A stretch of DNA of 64,000 nucleotides from Niallia sp. XMNu-256. Lineage in GTDB: Bacteria > Bacillota > Bacilli > Bacillales > Cytobacillaceae. The notes under the pieces are model-generated. The model was not told where the DNA came from. It was given only the letters and a program-made list of their open reading frames with translations, and searched no databases. Location: contig NZ_CP137636.1 in the NCBI RefSeq assembly GCF_036670015.1, positions 1,714,501 through 1,778,500 of the forward strand, given 5' to 3'. A program made the translations under genes and the position numbers. Shown piece after piece: positions 36,887-44,486 of the stretch. The first letter of the stretch is position 1; every line of letters begins with the position of its first letter.

Positions 36887-37918
36887 ATGGAAAAACAATT
36901 CAAAGTACCGATTCGGAATTTATTCTGTATGCTTAGCTATGTGAATGATAGCATTGAGCTAATTGAAAGTTTAAATGATGTGGATGAAGACTTGATTACG
37001 TATGATTTCATCGTGAATCAATTTCTAACAGAGGTAGTAAAACTAAACCGTCGTGGATTTGTAAAGGATTATGTAGCTTCTACTGAATCGACCAGTAGAT
37101 TAGGTGGACGAGTAATGATGAGTGAGTCGATGCCCTATATCCTGGCGAGACAGCCCGTTGTTGTATGTGAAAAGGATCAATATACAGCCAATATTTTACT
37201 TAATCAAATCATGAAAAGCACTCTTCAAGGAATATGTAAAAATCGTTATGTTAAAGAAGAGACACGGATCAGAAGTTTTACTTATCTCGATTATCTTGCT
37301 GAAGTAGATACACCACCGTTAACGGCGGAAAGCTTCAGCAGTGTTTATTTCACAAGACATAATGTGCATTATCGAAGAATGATTCATCTTGCCCGATTAT
37401 TGTATGATTTGACTTTGTTATCACACAAACAGGGGAATTGGAGTTTGTTTTCTGCAGTGCTGAATGAAAGCTCATTGAATTCGATCTTTGAAAAGTTTTT
37501 GTTGAACTTCTATCGTTTCGAGCAGCAGGAATATCGAGTATATTCAGAGGTGATTCAATGGAAACTGGATGGAGATCGAACACTCTTACCATCCATGAAA
37601 ACAGACATCTCTTTACTACATAAAAACGGGAAACAAAAGATCATCATAGATGCTAAGTTTTATAAAAATGTTTTTCAAGAGCATTTTGGCAAGTCTTCGT
37701 TCCATAGTCACAATATGTACCAACTGTTTACTTATTTAATGCATCAGTCGAAAGAGTTAAATCTAAGAGGAATTTTGATTTATCCATTTAATGGGGTGGA
37801 GGTCAATGAAACCTATCAGTGGGAAGAACGGATGACGATGGAGGTGATTACTTTAAATTTGGGTGATTCTTGGAGGAAGATCTATAAGAGATTAATAACG
37901 TTGTTAGTTGAGCAATAG
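36887..37918 (+). CDS. mcrC: McrC nuclease subunit
   Basis: McrC supplies the nuclease of McrBC. The 343-residue length is normal. The site is PD-(D/E)XK-like: an Asp in SMKTDISLLHK near 240, then IIIDAKFYK with Asp255 and Lys257. The N-terminal segment VPIRNLFCMLSYV is the usual McrC start and probably contacts McrB. It starts at ATG 36887, one base after mcrB, so the genes are coupled. No terminator is evident in the next 280 bases. Confidence 0.88.
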   Translation: MEKQFKVPIRNLFCMLSYVNDSIELIESLNDVDEDLITYDFIVNQFLTEVVKLNRRGFVKDYVASTESTSRLGGRVMMSESMPYILARQPVVVCEKDQYTANILLNQIMKSTLQGICKNRYVKEETRIRSFTYLDYLAEVDTPPLTAESFSSVYFTRHNVHYRRMIHLARLLYDLTLLSHKQGNWSLFSAVLNESSLNSIFEKFLLNFYRFEQQEYRVYSEVIQWKLDGDRTLLPSMKTDISLLHKNGKQKIIIDAKFYKNVFQEHFGKSSFHSHNMYQLFTYLMHQSKELNLRGILIYPFNGVEVNETYQWEERMTMEVITLNLGDSWRKIYKRLITLLVEQ

Positions 37919-38197
37919 TGAATGATTTGGAAGGAGAAAATCAGCAGAAGACCTTTAGCCAATTTTAATTAGTGTAGGAAGTTTAACTTTTCAATTAAAA
38001 TAAAGATGGAATTTATCAGTATAGCCTAAAAAGTGGGTAAAAGAATTAAGTCATAAAAATTTTTAACAGAATAGGAGTCACAACTATTATTAAATAATAA
38101 TTAGGAACATTTTCAGAAGTATAGGGAAGCCTCAGTTTAAAAGGATTCCCTTTAAATATGTTCAATCACACGACTAAGATTTCTCAGAGCCTTCTTC

Positions 38198-39398
38198 CTA
38201 AATAGAATAATGATCTATTAGAAGACCTTCAAGTGTAATGAGATCTTTCGTTAGAAACCTATCTAACTCACTGTTGATTTTATCTTTAATGTCATTTATA
38301 TCGTTTTGTTCAAAAAATGACTTTGAAATCAGTTCTTTTGCAAAGATTTGTGTGTATTGGTTAGCTAATTTATTTGATTTCCCTTTAAATTTGTCTTTTT
38401 GCTGATTACAGATCTCATAAAGGTGATTTCTAACTGTATTGTCTCCTGGACCAATGATTAGTTTTAAAACAACTTTATCATTTCTATTTTGGATTTCAAA
38501 TAACAGGATTCTATTTGTATTTGTCCAACCGCTCCCTTTGGCAGGTATGACACCATCTAATTTTGTAGTAGTAAATCGAGTATAGGTTTTATTTGAAACA
38601 TCTAGAATAATATTTGGAAATTGCTTTAACTTTTGCATTACAGTATCGGATGTTTCTGAATAAATATCAGGTTTGTATTCAAAAATTAAATCTAGCGCTT
38701 TTTGATGTTTAAAGTATATTTCTCTACATATTCTCTCTAATTCTTTATCTCCCACAATATACCTCCTCAAAATCTCTAAATAGTGATCGATAAATGTTCT
38801 TGCTTGAACACTGATATTATTACTTTTTAAAGAAATTGATTTTTGTAAAGCTTCTATTATGTAATGATAATCGATACTAATCCAGTTTTCTTCATCACTT
38901 TGGCCGGTCTCCATGTGGTGTTAAAAATAAAAAGATCCTATGATAGTCAGGAAATTCATCTTGGATAATTGTGTGGTATTTTTCTAACTGAGTTTTAGAT
39001 TCTTTACTCCAGATTTTATTTTCAATAACAATAACCATTTTGTATTCTTCAGAGAAAATAAGTAAATCAATATTTCTCCATTCTCTGCGAACACGAAAAC
39101 TGTGATAATCCATCAGTGAAATTTGGAACAAATCTATTTTTAAATTTTGTATATTATTACGGTGATTGTACAACACCTCTTGTAAAAACTTTTTGATAAA
39201 AACATCGTCTAATCCATGAGTTTCATTTGGAGTCATTAGCCATGCAATCACATTGCTATGCCTAATTTCAGCATTCACAATACCTAAGGTTTCAAAAATA
39301 TTGAAGTTAGATATCTTAGCTTCTAGCCTGTCTAAAATATCAACATCCATGAGAAAATCTTCGATGGCTTTTCTATCCTCTTCTAGCATATCGTTCAC
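38198..39398 (-). pseudogene. PD-(D/E)XK nuclease, split by one frameshift
   Basis: The gene begins at ATG 39398 and reads EIRHSNVIAWLMTPNETHG, LIFSEEYKMVIVIENKIWS (the nuclease core with E and K residues), then FLFLTPHGDRP, and stops at about 38897. In the next frame the protein continues at once as SDEENWISIDYHYI, the normal sequel of this family (PDDEXK_4-like). A single base change in GGCCAAAG near 38900-38905 would restore one frame of about 400 residues. It is either a recent pseudogene or an assembly error. The family is linked to defence. It stands alone on the minus strand. Confidence 0.7.
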
Positions 39399-39714
39399 TT
39401 CCTTTCGATAATAATTTTATCGTGCTTTAAATAACTTTTCCATATAAGCGGGACAACCGCTAAAACGCCAGGGAAAAATAATGTATAGATCTATGTAGTT
39501 ATAACCCACTTTTTATTCTCAGTCTCCTCCTTCCAGAAGATGAAAATGCATTATTTTAAGGGAATTTTAGTATTATAGATACTTTTTACCCATTATATAA
39601 AAAACATGGAATATTATGGTAACATTGTACTGTGTCTAATGTTTGGTAATGAACACAAGACTTAAAGGTTAACAAAATTAGACTTTTATATACTTGACTA
39701 AAGGAGGAAAAAGC
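39399..39714. other. intergenic region between divergent genes
   Basis: About 315 AT-rich bases separate the split nuclease from the NERD-HRDC gene. It should hold both promoters. I cannot place them with confidence. AAGGAGG at about 39699-39705 serves the rightward gene. Confidence 0.4.
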
Positions 39715-40725
39715 ATGAGTTTACTAGACAAAGCAGTCTATCGTCTAATGAATGGCAAAAAGGCCATCACTAGGCCAATTTTCATAAAAGACTTTGAAAG
39801 AGAAAATCAACAATTAATGGACTTAATTGAACTTTCCGATAGAGTTAAATCAAATAAAAAGAAGTTAATTGATAAAGATATTGCTTTACTGAAATATGGT
39901 ATGGATGGCGAGCAAAATGTTTATTATGAATTGAAAAATTCATTTATTCCTATGCTATGTTTGCATGATATAAGACTGGAATACAATGGTTATGCTGCTC
40001 AATTTGATTTTATTGTCATTACCAGTAAATATATCTATGTTATAGAAACAAAAAAGTTAAGTGGAGATGTTGAAATAAATTCGGATGGAGATTTTATTCG
40101 GATCTTAAAAAATGGTTATGGAAAAATCATTAAGAAAGAGGGGATGTATAGTCCCATTTCTCAAAATAAACGTCACGTAAATATATTAAAGGAAATTCTT
40201 ATAAATGAAGGGGTTATTAGAACATTACCTATAGAATCTGCTGTTGTGATTGCCAATGCGAAAACAATTGTAAAGAAAGATAAGGCTCCCAAGGAAATTA
40301 GTAACGTTATATATAAGTATGATCAAATAGTCAATCTATTAAATAGAGAATTAAATGATAAAAATAACGAAAAGAACATGCTGGAAAAATATATGTATCA
40401 AATTGCTAATTTTCTAATGGACCATCATAAGCCGATTACCTATGACTATATGGCGAAATATTCTTTAACAGAAGGTGATTTTCAAAAAGAAGACCCTGTT
40501 ATGAACTTACCTCCATCTGATTTATATAATGATTTAAAAGAATACCGGTTACGAAAGTCTAAAGAAGAGAATAAAAAGGCATTTATGGTTTTTACAAATG
40601 AAATGCTGGATACATTAACTAAGATGAAACCTAAGTCTAAAGATGAACTTCGGAAAATCAAGGGTTTTGGAGATAAAAAAGTGGAACAATATGGGGATGA
40701 AATTATTTCTATTATTAATCGATAA
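39715..40725 (+). CDS. NERD-HRDC protein
   Basis: The protein of 336 residues starts at ATG 39715, behind AAGGAGG (TTG 39694 contains that site and is unlikely). The NERD nuclease-related domain (about 55-180) has GEQNVYYEL, LQFDFIVI-like AAQFDFIVITSKYIYVIETKKLSG with the D ... ExK nuclease signature. The C-terminal HRDC domain (about 265-335) has KEENKKAFMVFTNEML ... KIKGFGDKKVEQYG, known from RecQ helicases and nucleases as a nucleic-acid-binding unit. The function is probably DNA cleavage or repair. It is the last intact gene of the island. Confidence 0.75.
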   Translation: MSLLDKAVYRLMNGKKAITRPIFIKDFERENQQLMDLIELSDRVKSNKKKLIDKDIALLKYGMDGEQNVYYELKNSFIPMLCLHDIRLEYNGYAAQFDFIVITSKYIYVIETKKLSGDVEINSDGDFIRILKNGYGKIIKKEGMYSPISQNKRHVNILKEILINEGVIRTLPIESAVVIANAKTIVKKDKAPKEISNVIYKYDQIVNLLNRELNDKNNEKNMLEKYMYQIANFLMDHHKPITYDYMAKYSLTEGDFQKEDPVMNLPPSDLYNDLKEYRLRKSKEENKKAFMVFTNEMLDTLTKMKPKSKDELRKIKGFGDKKVEQYGDEIISIINR

Positions 40726-40804
40726 ATTTATTGTAATAAAGTATAAGAATCTGCCGCCTAGCGAAAATATCTTCTTTGATCACATTTTGATCCACCGATA
40801 TAAA

Positions 40805-40915
40805 TTATTTTAGAAGTCGCTCAAATTGTTGAGCGGCTTCTTTTTGCATGTTTGGTAACAAATGAGTGTATGTGTCATAGCGATTCCAATTGTTAAATGA
40901 CCTATTTGATTTCTA
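40805..40915 (-). pseudogene. tyrosine integrase C-terminal remnant
   Basis: On the minus strand the DNA encodes GHLTIGIAMT and, after a frameshift, DTYTHLLPNMQKEAAQQF followed by ERLLK and a stop at 40805-40807. This is the well-known end of phage-type integrases (LGHxxIxxTxxTYxHLxPxxQ), including the catalytic Tyr. Only about 35 codons remain. It sits between the last island gene and cwlJ and so probably marks the junction of the insertion. The hairpin at 40812-40845 falls within it. Confidence 0.65.
40812..40845 (+). terminator. terminator after NERD-HRDC gene
   Basis: AGAAGTCGCTCAA and TTGAGCGGCTTCT form an imperfect stem with a 4-base loop, followed by TTTT. It lies 87 bases after the NERD-HRDC stop and within the integrase remnant. 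Confidence 0.6.
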
Positions 40916-41158
40916 TCCTAAATATAATTTTATATTTAAGTGCCAATAAGCTACTTCGATCATAGATATATATGTAAATCTTGATGAGATTTCAAAATTC
41001 AGAAAGAAAACTGTAGTAAATAGAATTTATAATCTATGGATTTATAAACATTTTTTGAGCGAATGCTTTTGTAAAGTGCAATATTTGGGCTGATAGGCAA
41101 GCTACCAAAACTAGCTTGGAGTAATAAGTTACATGTATAAGCCGAAGGGAGTGAGAAC
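40916..41158. other. region upstream of cwlJ
   Basis: About 240 AT-rich bases without an ORF. In Bacillus, cwlJ is transcribed by mother-cell sigma E late in sporulation, so its promoter should be here. I could not define it reliably. Confidence 0.3.
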
Positions 41159-41635
41159 ATGGGGAGACGAATAAAACATACTTCACGTGACGTTGAGGAG
41201 TTAGCGAGGCTCATGATGGCGGAAGCGCTCGGTGAAGGAGTCGAAGGGATGAACATGGTAGGTACAGTTGTGGCCAATCGGGTCGAGGCTGACTGTGCTC
41301 CTGACTTCAAAGGGTTGCGCAATATCAGACATGCGATCTATCAAACGATTCCAGGAACTGACATTCCTCACTTTGAGCCCGTTTTAAATGGATCATTATA
41401 TACACAACGTCCTAAAGAAGATGACCTCCGGAGGGCTAGAAATTTGTTGCATGGCGATAGGGAACCTCGTTCCAGAATGAGTTTGTGGTTTTTTAACCCC
41501 AGTCCGGGGAGAGAGTACCGAGCTCCTTGTACCGCCACGATGCCAAGATCACCTATGACACAGTTTGTTTATGCACACAGGAATCATTGCTTCTATGTCG
41601 GTGTACCGGGCTACTGCCCAGAGTTTTATAGATAA
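41159..41635 (+). CDS. cwlJ: CwlJ-type spore cortex-lytic hydrolase
   Basis: CwlJ is the cortex-lytic enzyme activated by calcium-dipicolinate during germination. The 158-residue protein is a hydrolase_2 (SleB-type) domain with no signal peptide, as in CwlJ. The catalytic Glu region is LARLMMAEALGEGVEGMNMV. The rest has GNVVANRV-like GTVVANRVEADC, SLWFFNPSPG near 109, and NHCFYVG near the end. It starts at ATG 41159 after a GGGAGTGAG site. gerQ follows after 23 bases, the same order as in Bacillus species, where GerQ is needed for CwlJ to locate in the coat. Confidence 0.88.
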   Translation: MGRRIKHTSRDVEELARLMMAEALGEGVEGMNMVGTVVANRVEADCAPDFKGLRNIRHAIYQTIPGTDIPHFEPVLNGSLYTQRPKEDDLRRARNLLHGDREPRSRMSLWFFNPSPGREYRAPCTATMPRSPMTQFVYAHRNHCFYVGVPGYCPEFYR

Positions 41636-41658
41636 ATGAAAAAGGAGTGAATCTTCTC

Positions 41659-42138
41659 ATGACTTGCGAAGACTGTAATTATTATCCAATGAATTATTAT
41701 CCTGGTTATTATCCAAATTCAATGGTGCGAAGCACACAACAACCTGTTGGGGGCTTCCCGTCGACGATGCCCCCTGGAGCACAACCTGGAGGCTTCCCGA
41801 TGACTATGCATTCTGGACCCTCGTTTGCCGTCCCAACGGTCCCGTTAGGAGGTGTGAGGCAAGAATCATTTATTGAAAATATCATACGCTTCAACAAAGG
41901 TAAGGTTGGTACATTCTACTTTACTTACCAAGGTAACAACAAATGGAATGCGATGGTTTACCACGGGCGCATAGAAACAGCTGGCCGTGACCACATCATC
42001 ATCAGCGACCCGTCCAGCGGCAAACGCTACTTGCTACTGATGTCAAATCTCGACTGGGTAGAATTTGATGAACAAATAAACTATCCTCTGGCGGAAATTA
42101 GTCCGGAAGTTCAGTCGTCCCTGACGACATCGGAATGA
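41659..42138 (+). CDS. gerQ: GerQ spore coat protein
   Basis: GerQ is an inner-coat protein crosslinked by transglutaminase and required for CwlJ function. The protein of 159 residues has a Pro/Gly/Tyr-rich N-terminal half (NYYPMNYYPGYYP, PGAQPGGFPMTM). The conserved C-terminal domain has FIENIIRFNKGKVGTFYFTY, then RIETAGRDHIIISDPSSGKR and YLLLMSNLDWVEFDE. The start ATG 41659 follows AAAGGAG at 41641-41647; the GTG at 41647 overlaps that site and is unlikely. The hairpin at 42157 follows. With cwlJ it forms a spore germination operon. Confidence 0.9.
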   Translation: MTCEDCNYYPMNYYPGYYPNSMVRSTQQPVGGFPSTMPPGAQPGGFPMTMHSGPSFAVPTVPLGGVRQESFIENIIRFNKGKVGTFYFTYQGNNKWNAMVYHGRIETAGRDHIIISDPSSGKRYLLLMSNLDWVEFDEQINYPLAEISPEVQSSLTTSE

Positions 42139-42156
42139 GTTGATAGAACGTAAAAA

Positions 42157-42190
42157 ACCCGCTTACTTCCTTTTAGAAAAATGAGCGGGT
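42157..42190. terminator. hairpin downstream of gerQ
   Basis: ACCCGCTTA at 42157 and TGAGCGGGT ending at 42190 form a stem. A run of A precedes it, so the T tract is on the minus strand. It may act in both directions. Confidence 0.6.
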
Positions 42191-42369
42191 GGATTTAAGA
42201 TTCATACAATCGGTTCTGCTTAAGCGACAGAAGACTTAAACGATTGACATTCTCGGGACAATTGGTGTTTATCGCAGGTAGCCCCGACTTATCGAAAATT
42301 CACCATTCCCTCTCGTCTTCCATTCATGAGGCTACTTTAGGTGCAGCCCTAGCAGTGCTTCCATTCAGG

Positions 42370-42540
42370 CGAGAAAAAACTTGGCATTTATTTCCAGGGG
42401 ATTAATCCAAAGAGTTAAAAATGGAGCACTCCATCCGATGGTAAAAGAAGTGTTTCCCTGTGAAGAATTACCTGCTGATTTGAAGGAATATAAAGGATGT
42501 CATGTACGGGGAAAAATGATCCTTAGAATGCAAACATAAT
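42370..42540 (+). pseudogene. zinc-type alcohol dehydrogenase C-terminal remnant
   Basis: The frame LIQRVKNGALHPMVKEVFPC, EELPADLKEY, then GKMILRM and stop at about 42540 matches the end of quinone oxidoreductase/zinc-dehydrogenase proteins (VxxVFPLEEAxEAHxxMESGxHxGKIVLxV). No nucleotide-binding domain is left upstream. The 230 bases between gerQ and this piece contain no other recognisable gene. Confidence 0.5.
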
Positions 42541-42648
42541 CACAGAAAACATTTCTATTTTCAATTACTTTGAAGAAGTCAAAGAGGAGGGGGCACTTTG
42601 TTCTAAACTGCACCCTGTCAAAAACACCGTGTAAATAATAAAAAGGTT

Positions 42649-42762
42649 CTAAGCTGCTTTAGCTCTGTATTCCATAGGGCTAAGGCAGCTTAGTCTTTTT
42701 GATAACGGTCATGATTATAAAAATGAATATATTCATCTATTGCTCTAGATAATTTTTAACTG
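42649..42762 (-). pseudogene. IS3-family transposase C-terminal remnant
   Basis: On the minus strand the sequence encodes LSRAIDEYIHFYNHDRYQK and, after a one-base shift, RLSCLSPMEYRAKAA and stop. This is the end of IS3-family (IS150-like) transposases, YNxxRxxxxLxxxSPxEYR. The rest of the element is missing. The region contains an inverted repeat, CTAAGCTGCTTTAGC and GCTAAGGCAGCTTAG, at 42649-42692. Confidence 0.65.
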
Positions 42763-42826
42763 ATATTGGTGTAGAGGCTTCAGATCTGAATCTGACTTAA
42801 AAATGGTAGAGATGGTAGCTAAGTAA

Positions 42827-42938
42827 GCCGGACTTAGTGACGAGGTAATGAATGTACTTCTTGATTATATCCTTCGTAGAACGGATATGAAGTTAACAAA
42901 AAATTATTTTGAAAAGATTGCGAGGCACTGGTCTTGAA
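42827..42938 (+). pseudogene. DnaB/DnaD-type replication protein tail remnant
   Basis: The frame AGLSDEVMNVLLDYILRRT, DMKLTKNYFEKIARHW, then stop at 42936-42938 matches the DnaD-like domain of the Firmicute helicase loader DnaB (VNVLxDYVLxxNDMKLxKxYxExIAxHW). No start is visible. It is a fragment only. Confidence 0.55.
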
Positions 42939-43067
42939 TGAAAATCCAAAGAGCAATTGAAAGGATCCATTGTTAAATGCAAGTTACCCATACTTATTAG
43001 ATAGATTAAAGAACAACACTCCATTTTAACAAATTGGAAAACTTATGGAAACGTAAGATATGAAACC

Positions 43068-43090
43068 GTCCCTTTGTTTCCGAAAGGGAC
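43068..43090. terminator. hairpin after the amidohydrolase gene
   Basis: GTCCCTTT at 43068-43075 pairs with AAAGGGAC at 43083-43090. It lies about 55 bases past the stop of the minus-strand amidohydrolase gene. The T tract is poor. Confidence 0.4.
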
Positions 43091-43145
43091 AGTAACTGCA
43101 AATTACAGAGAAAGAACTGTTCTTATAGAGGAGTCAAGGACTAGC

Positions 43146-44012
43146 TTAGGATGAATCAATTAGTTCCATAAAGTTTTTTCCTAGTATAAATTCCTTTTTA
43201 TAATCAGGAATTGAAAGTGAATCGATCCATTTTCTCTTTTCGCCATAATCATATTGATTAAATTGTTTCATCCCATAGGGTCCATCACAGCCAAAAAGAA
43301 CTTTTCGATAGCCTAGAACTTTCACGGCCTCTTTTACAATAGAGGGGGTCAGATAATCACTTGAGGTATCAACATATACATTAGGTTGATTGGTTGCATA
43401 TTTCCATAGTTTCCTCCAAAAAGGGAGACCGGCATGAGCATATATGACCTTCAGTTTAGGGTATTGTTCAGGTAAATATTTATATGAATCTCTTTCTGAT
43501 GATAGATGAATGAGCAACGGAATGCCTTTTGCTTCACACATTGCTGCAACAGGATCAAGTGCCCTGATCGAATATTGATGCATAAATGGATGTGCTTTGA
43601 CTCCAATAAAACCGGGTTGTTTGAGAAAGAGTTCAACTTCTTCCATGGATTCAGGAATCTTAGGATTTACGGCTGCCCATCCTAGAAAACGTTCTGGAAA
43701 TCGGTCGATTGCCCGAGCTACAAGACTATTGTTCGGTTTTGCAAAGATTTTGTATGACTGGCCATAAAGGTGGAAAAATCCATCGCGAACCAGTCTATCA
43801 TAAATACTGAATCCCATAGGAGGGACACGGAGGATGAGAAAACGAAATAGGTTTTGTACATGATGTTGAATGGTGCTATCTACATCAAACATCGTTTCAT
43901 TCATGGGAGCAATCAAGGCCGTTTTCGCTATGTGATTTTGATCCATTCCTTCTATCATTTTTTCTAATGTCAACATCGTTTCATCTACATGAAAATGGCA
44001 ATCAACGATCAT
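43146..44012 (-). CDS. amidohydrolase family protein (Amidohydro_2)
   Basis: This protein of about 288 residues has the metal-dependent hydrolase pattern: IVDCHFHVD at the start (His-x-His), IGVKAHPFMHQY near 145, LLIHLSSERDSY near 176, VIYAHAGLPFW near 197, and LFGCDGPYG near 240. This is the amidohydrolase 2 family, which includes decarboxylases and hydrolases of small carbon compounds. The substrate cannot be inferred. Two ATG codons are possible: 44012 is nine bases after AAGGAG, while 44018 is only three after, so 44012 is chosen. It is monocistronic on the minus strand. Confidence 0.7.
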   Translation of the reverse strand: MIVDCHFHVDETMLTLEKMIEGMDQNHIAKTALIAPMNETMFDVDSTIQHHVQNLFRFLILRVPPMGFSIYDRLVRDGFFHLYGQSYKIFAKPNNSLVARAIDRFPERFLGWAAVNPKIPESMEEVELFLKQPGFIGVKAHPFMHQYSIRALDPVAAMCEAKGIPLLIHLSSERDSYKYLPEQYPKLKVIYAHAGLPFWRKLWKYATNQPNVYVDTSSDYLTPSIVKEAVKVLGYRKVLFGCDGPYGMKQFNQYDYGEKRKWIDSLSIPDYKKEFILGKNFMELIDSS

Positions 44013-44147
44013 ATTCATCTTCTCCTTCGAATGAACCTAACCTTTTTTTTCAGGATGCTTCCACATATCAATAACTATAAAATTATATTAAATATGATAT
44101 CAATAGATGATGGTTTTTAGGGAGGCAATTGGGAATCCAGCTCAGAT

Positions 44148-44310
44148 GATTAAATTTATTTGAGATTTTTATCGGAAGCTTTCCATTTTAAAAAATAAAG
44201 TCGTGAATCGGGAAATCGATGGGGAGATCATTGCTCTTCAAAGTTCAAGACGGAAGGGATCTGAGCCTGGGCCTAATAGAGGAAACAACTTTGTATTTGG
44301 CATTTAGAAG
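44148..44310 (+). pseudogene. NERD-type helicase fragment, echo of 25.4 kb
   Basis: This stretch is closely similar to the region around 25419-25560 of the broken NERD helicase. Shared pieces include AATAAAGTCGTGAATCG and GGGGAGATCATTGC. Differences show that it is another family member, not a copy of the damaged gene. Only about 50 codons remain. Confidence 0.65.
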
Positions 44311-44486
44311 ATGTTTTTTAAGGCAGTATATGATTTGAATGTAAAAAGGCTGAATATAAAAAAGACCGTATAAATAACGGTCATAGGCATTTAATCTGTT
44401 AAAATATATTTGAATTTAACGAGATTTTCCGATTACTAATCTTTTGTCTTAATTAAGTGGAACAATCGTAAGAAAAAAATATCTCT

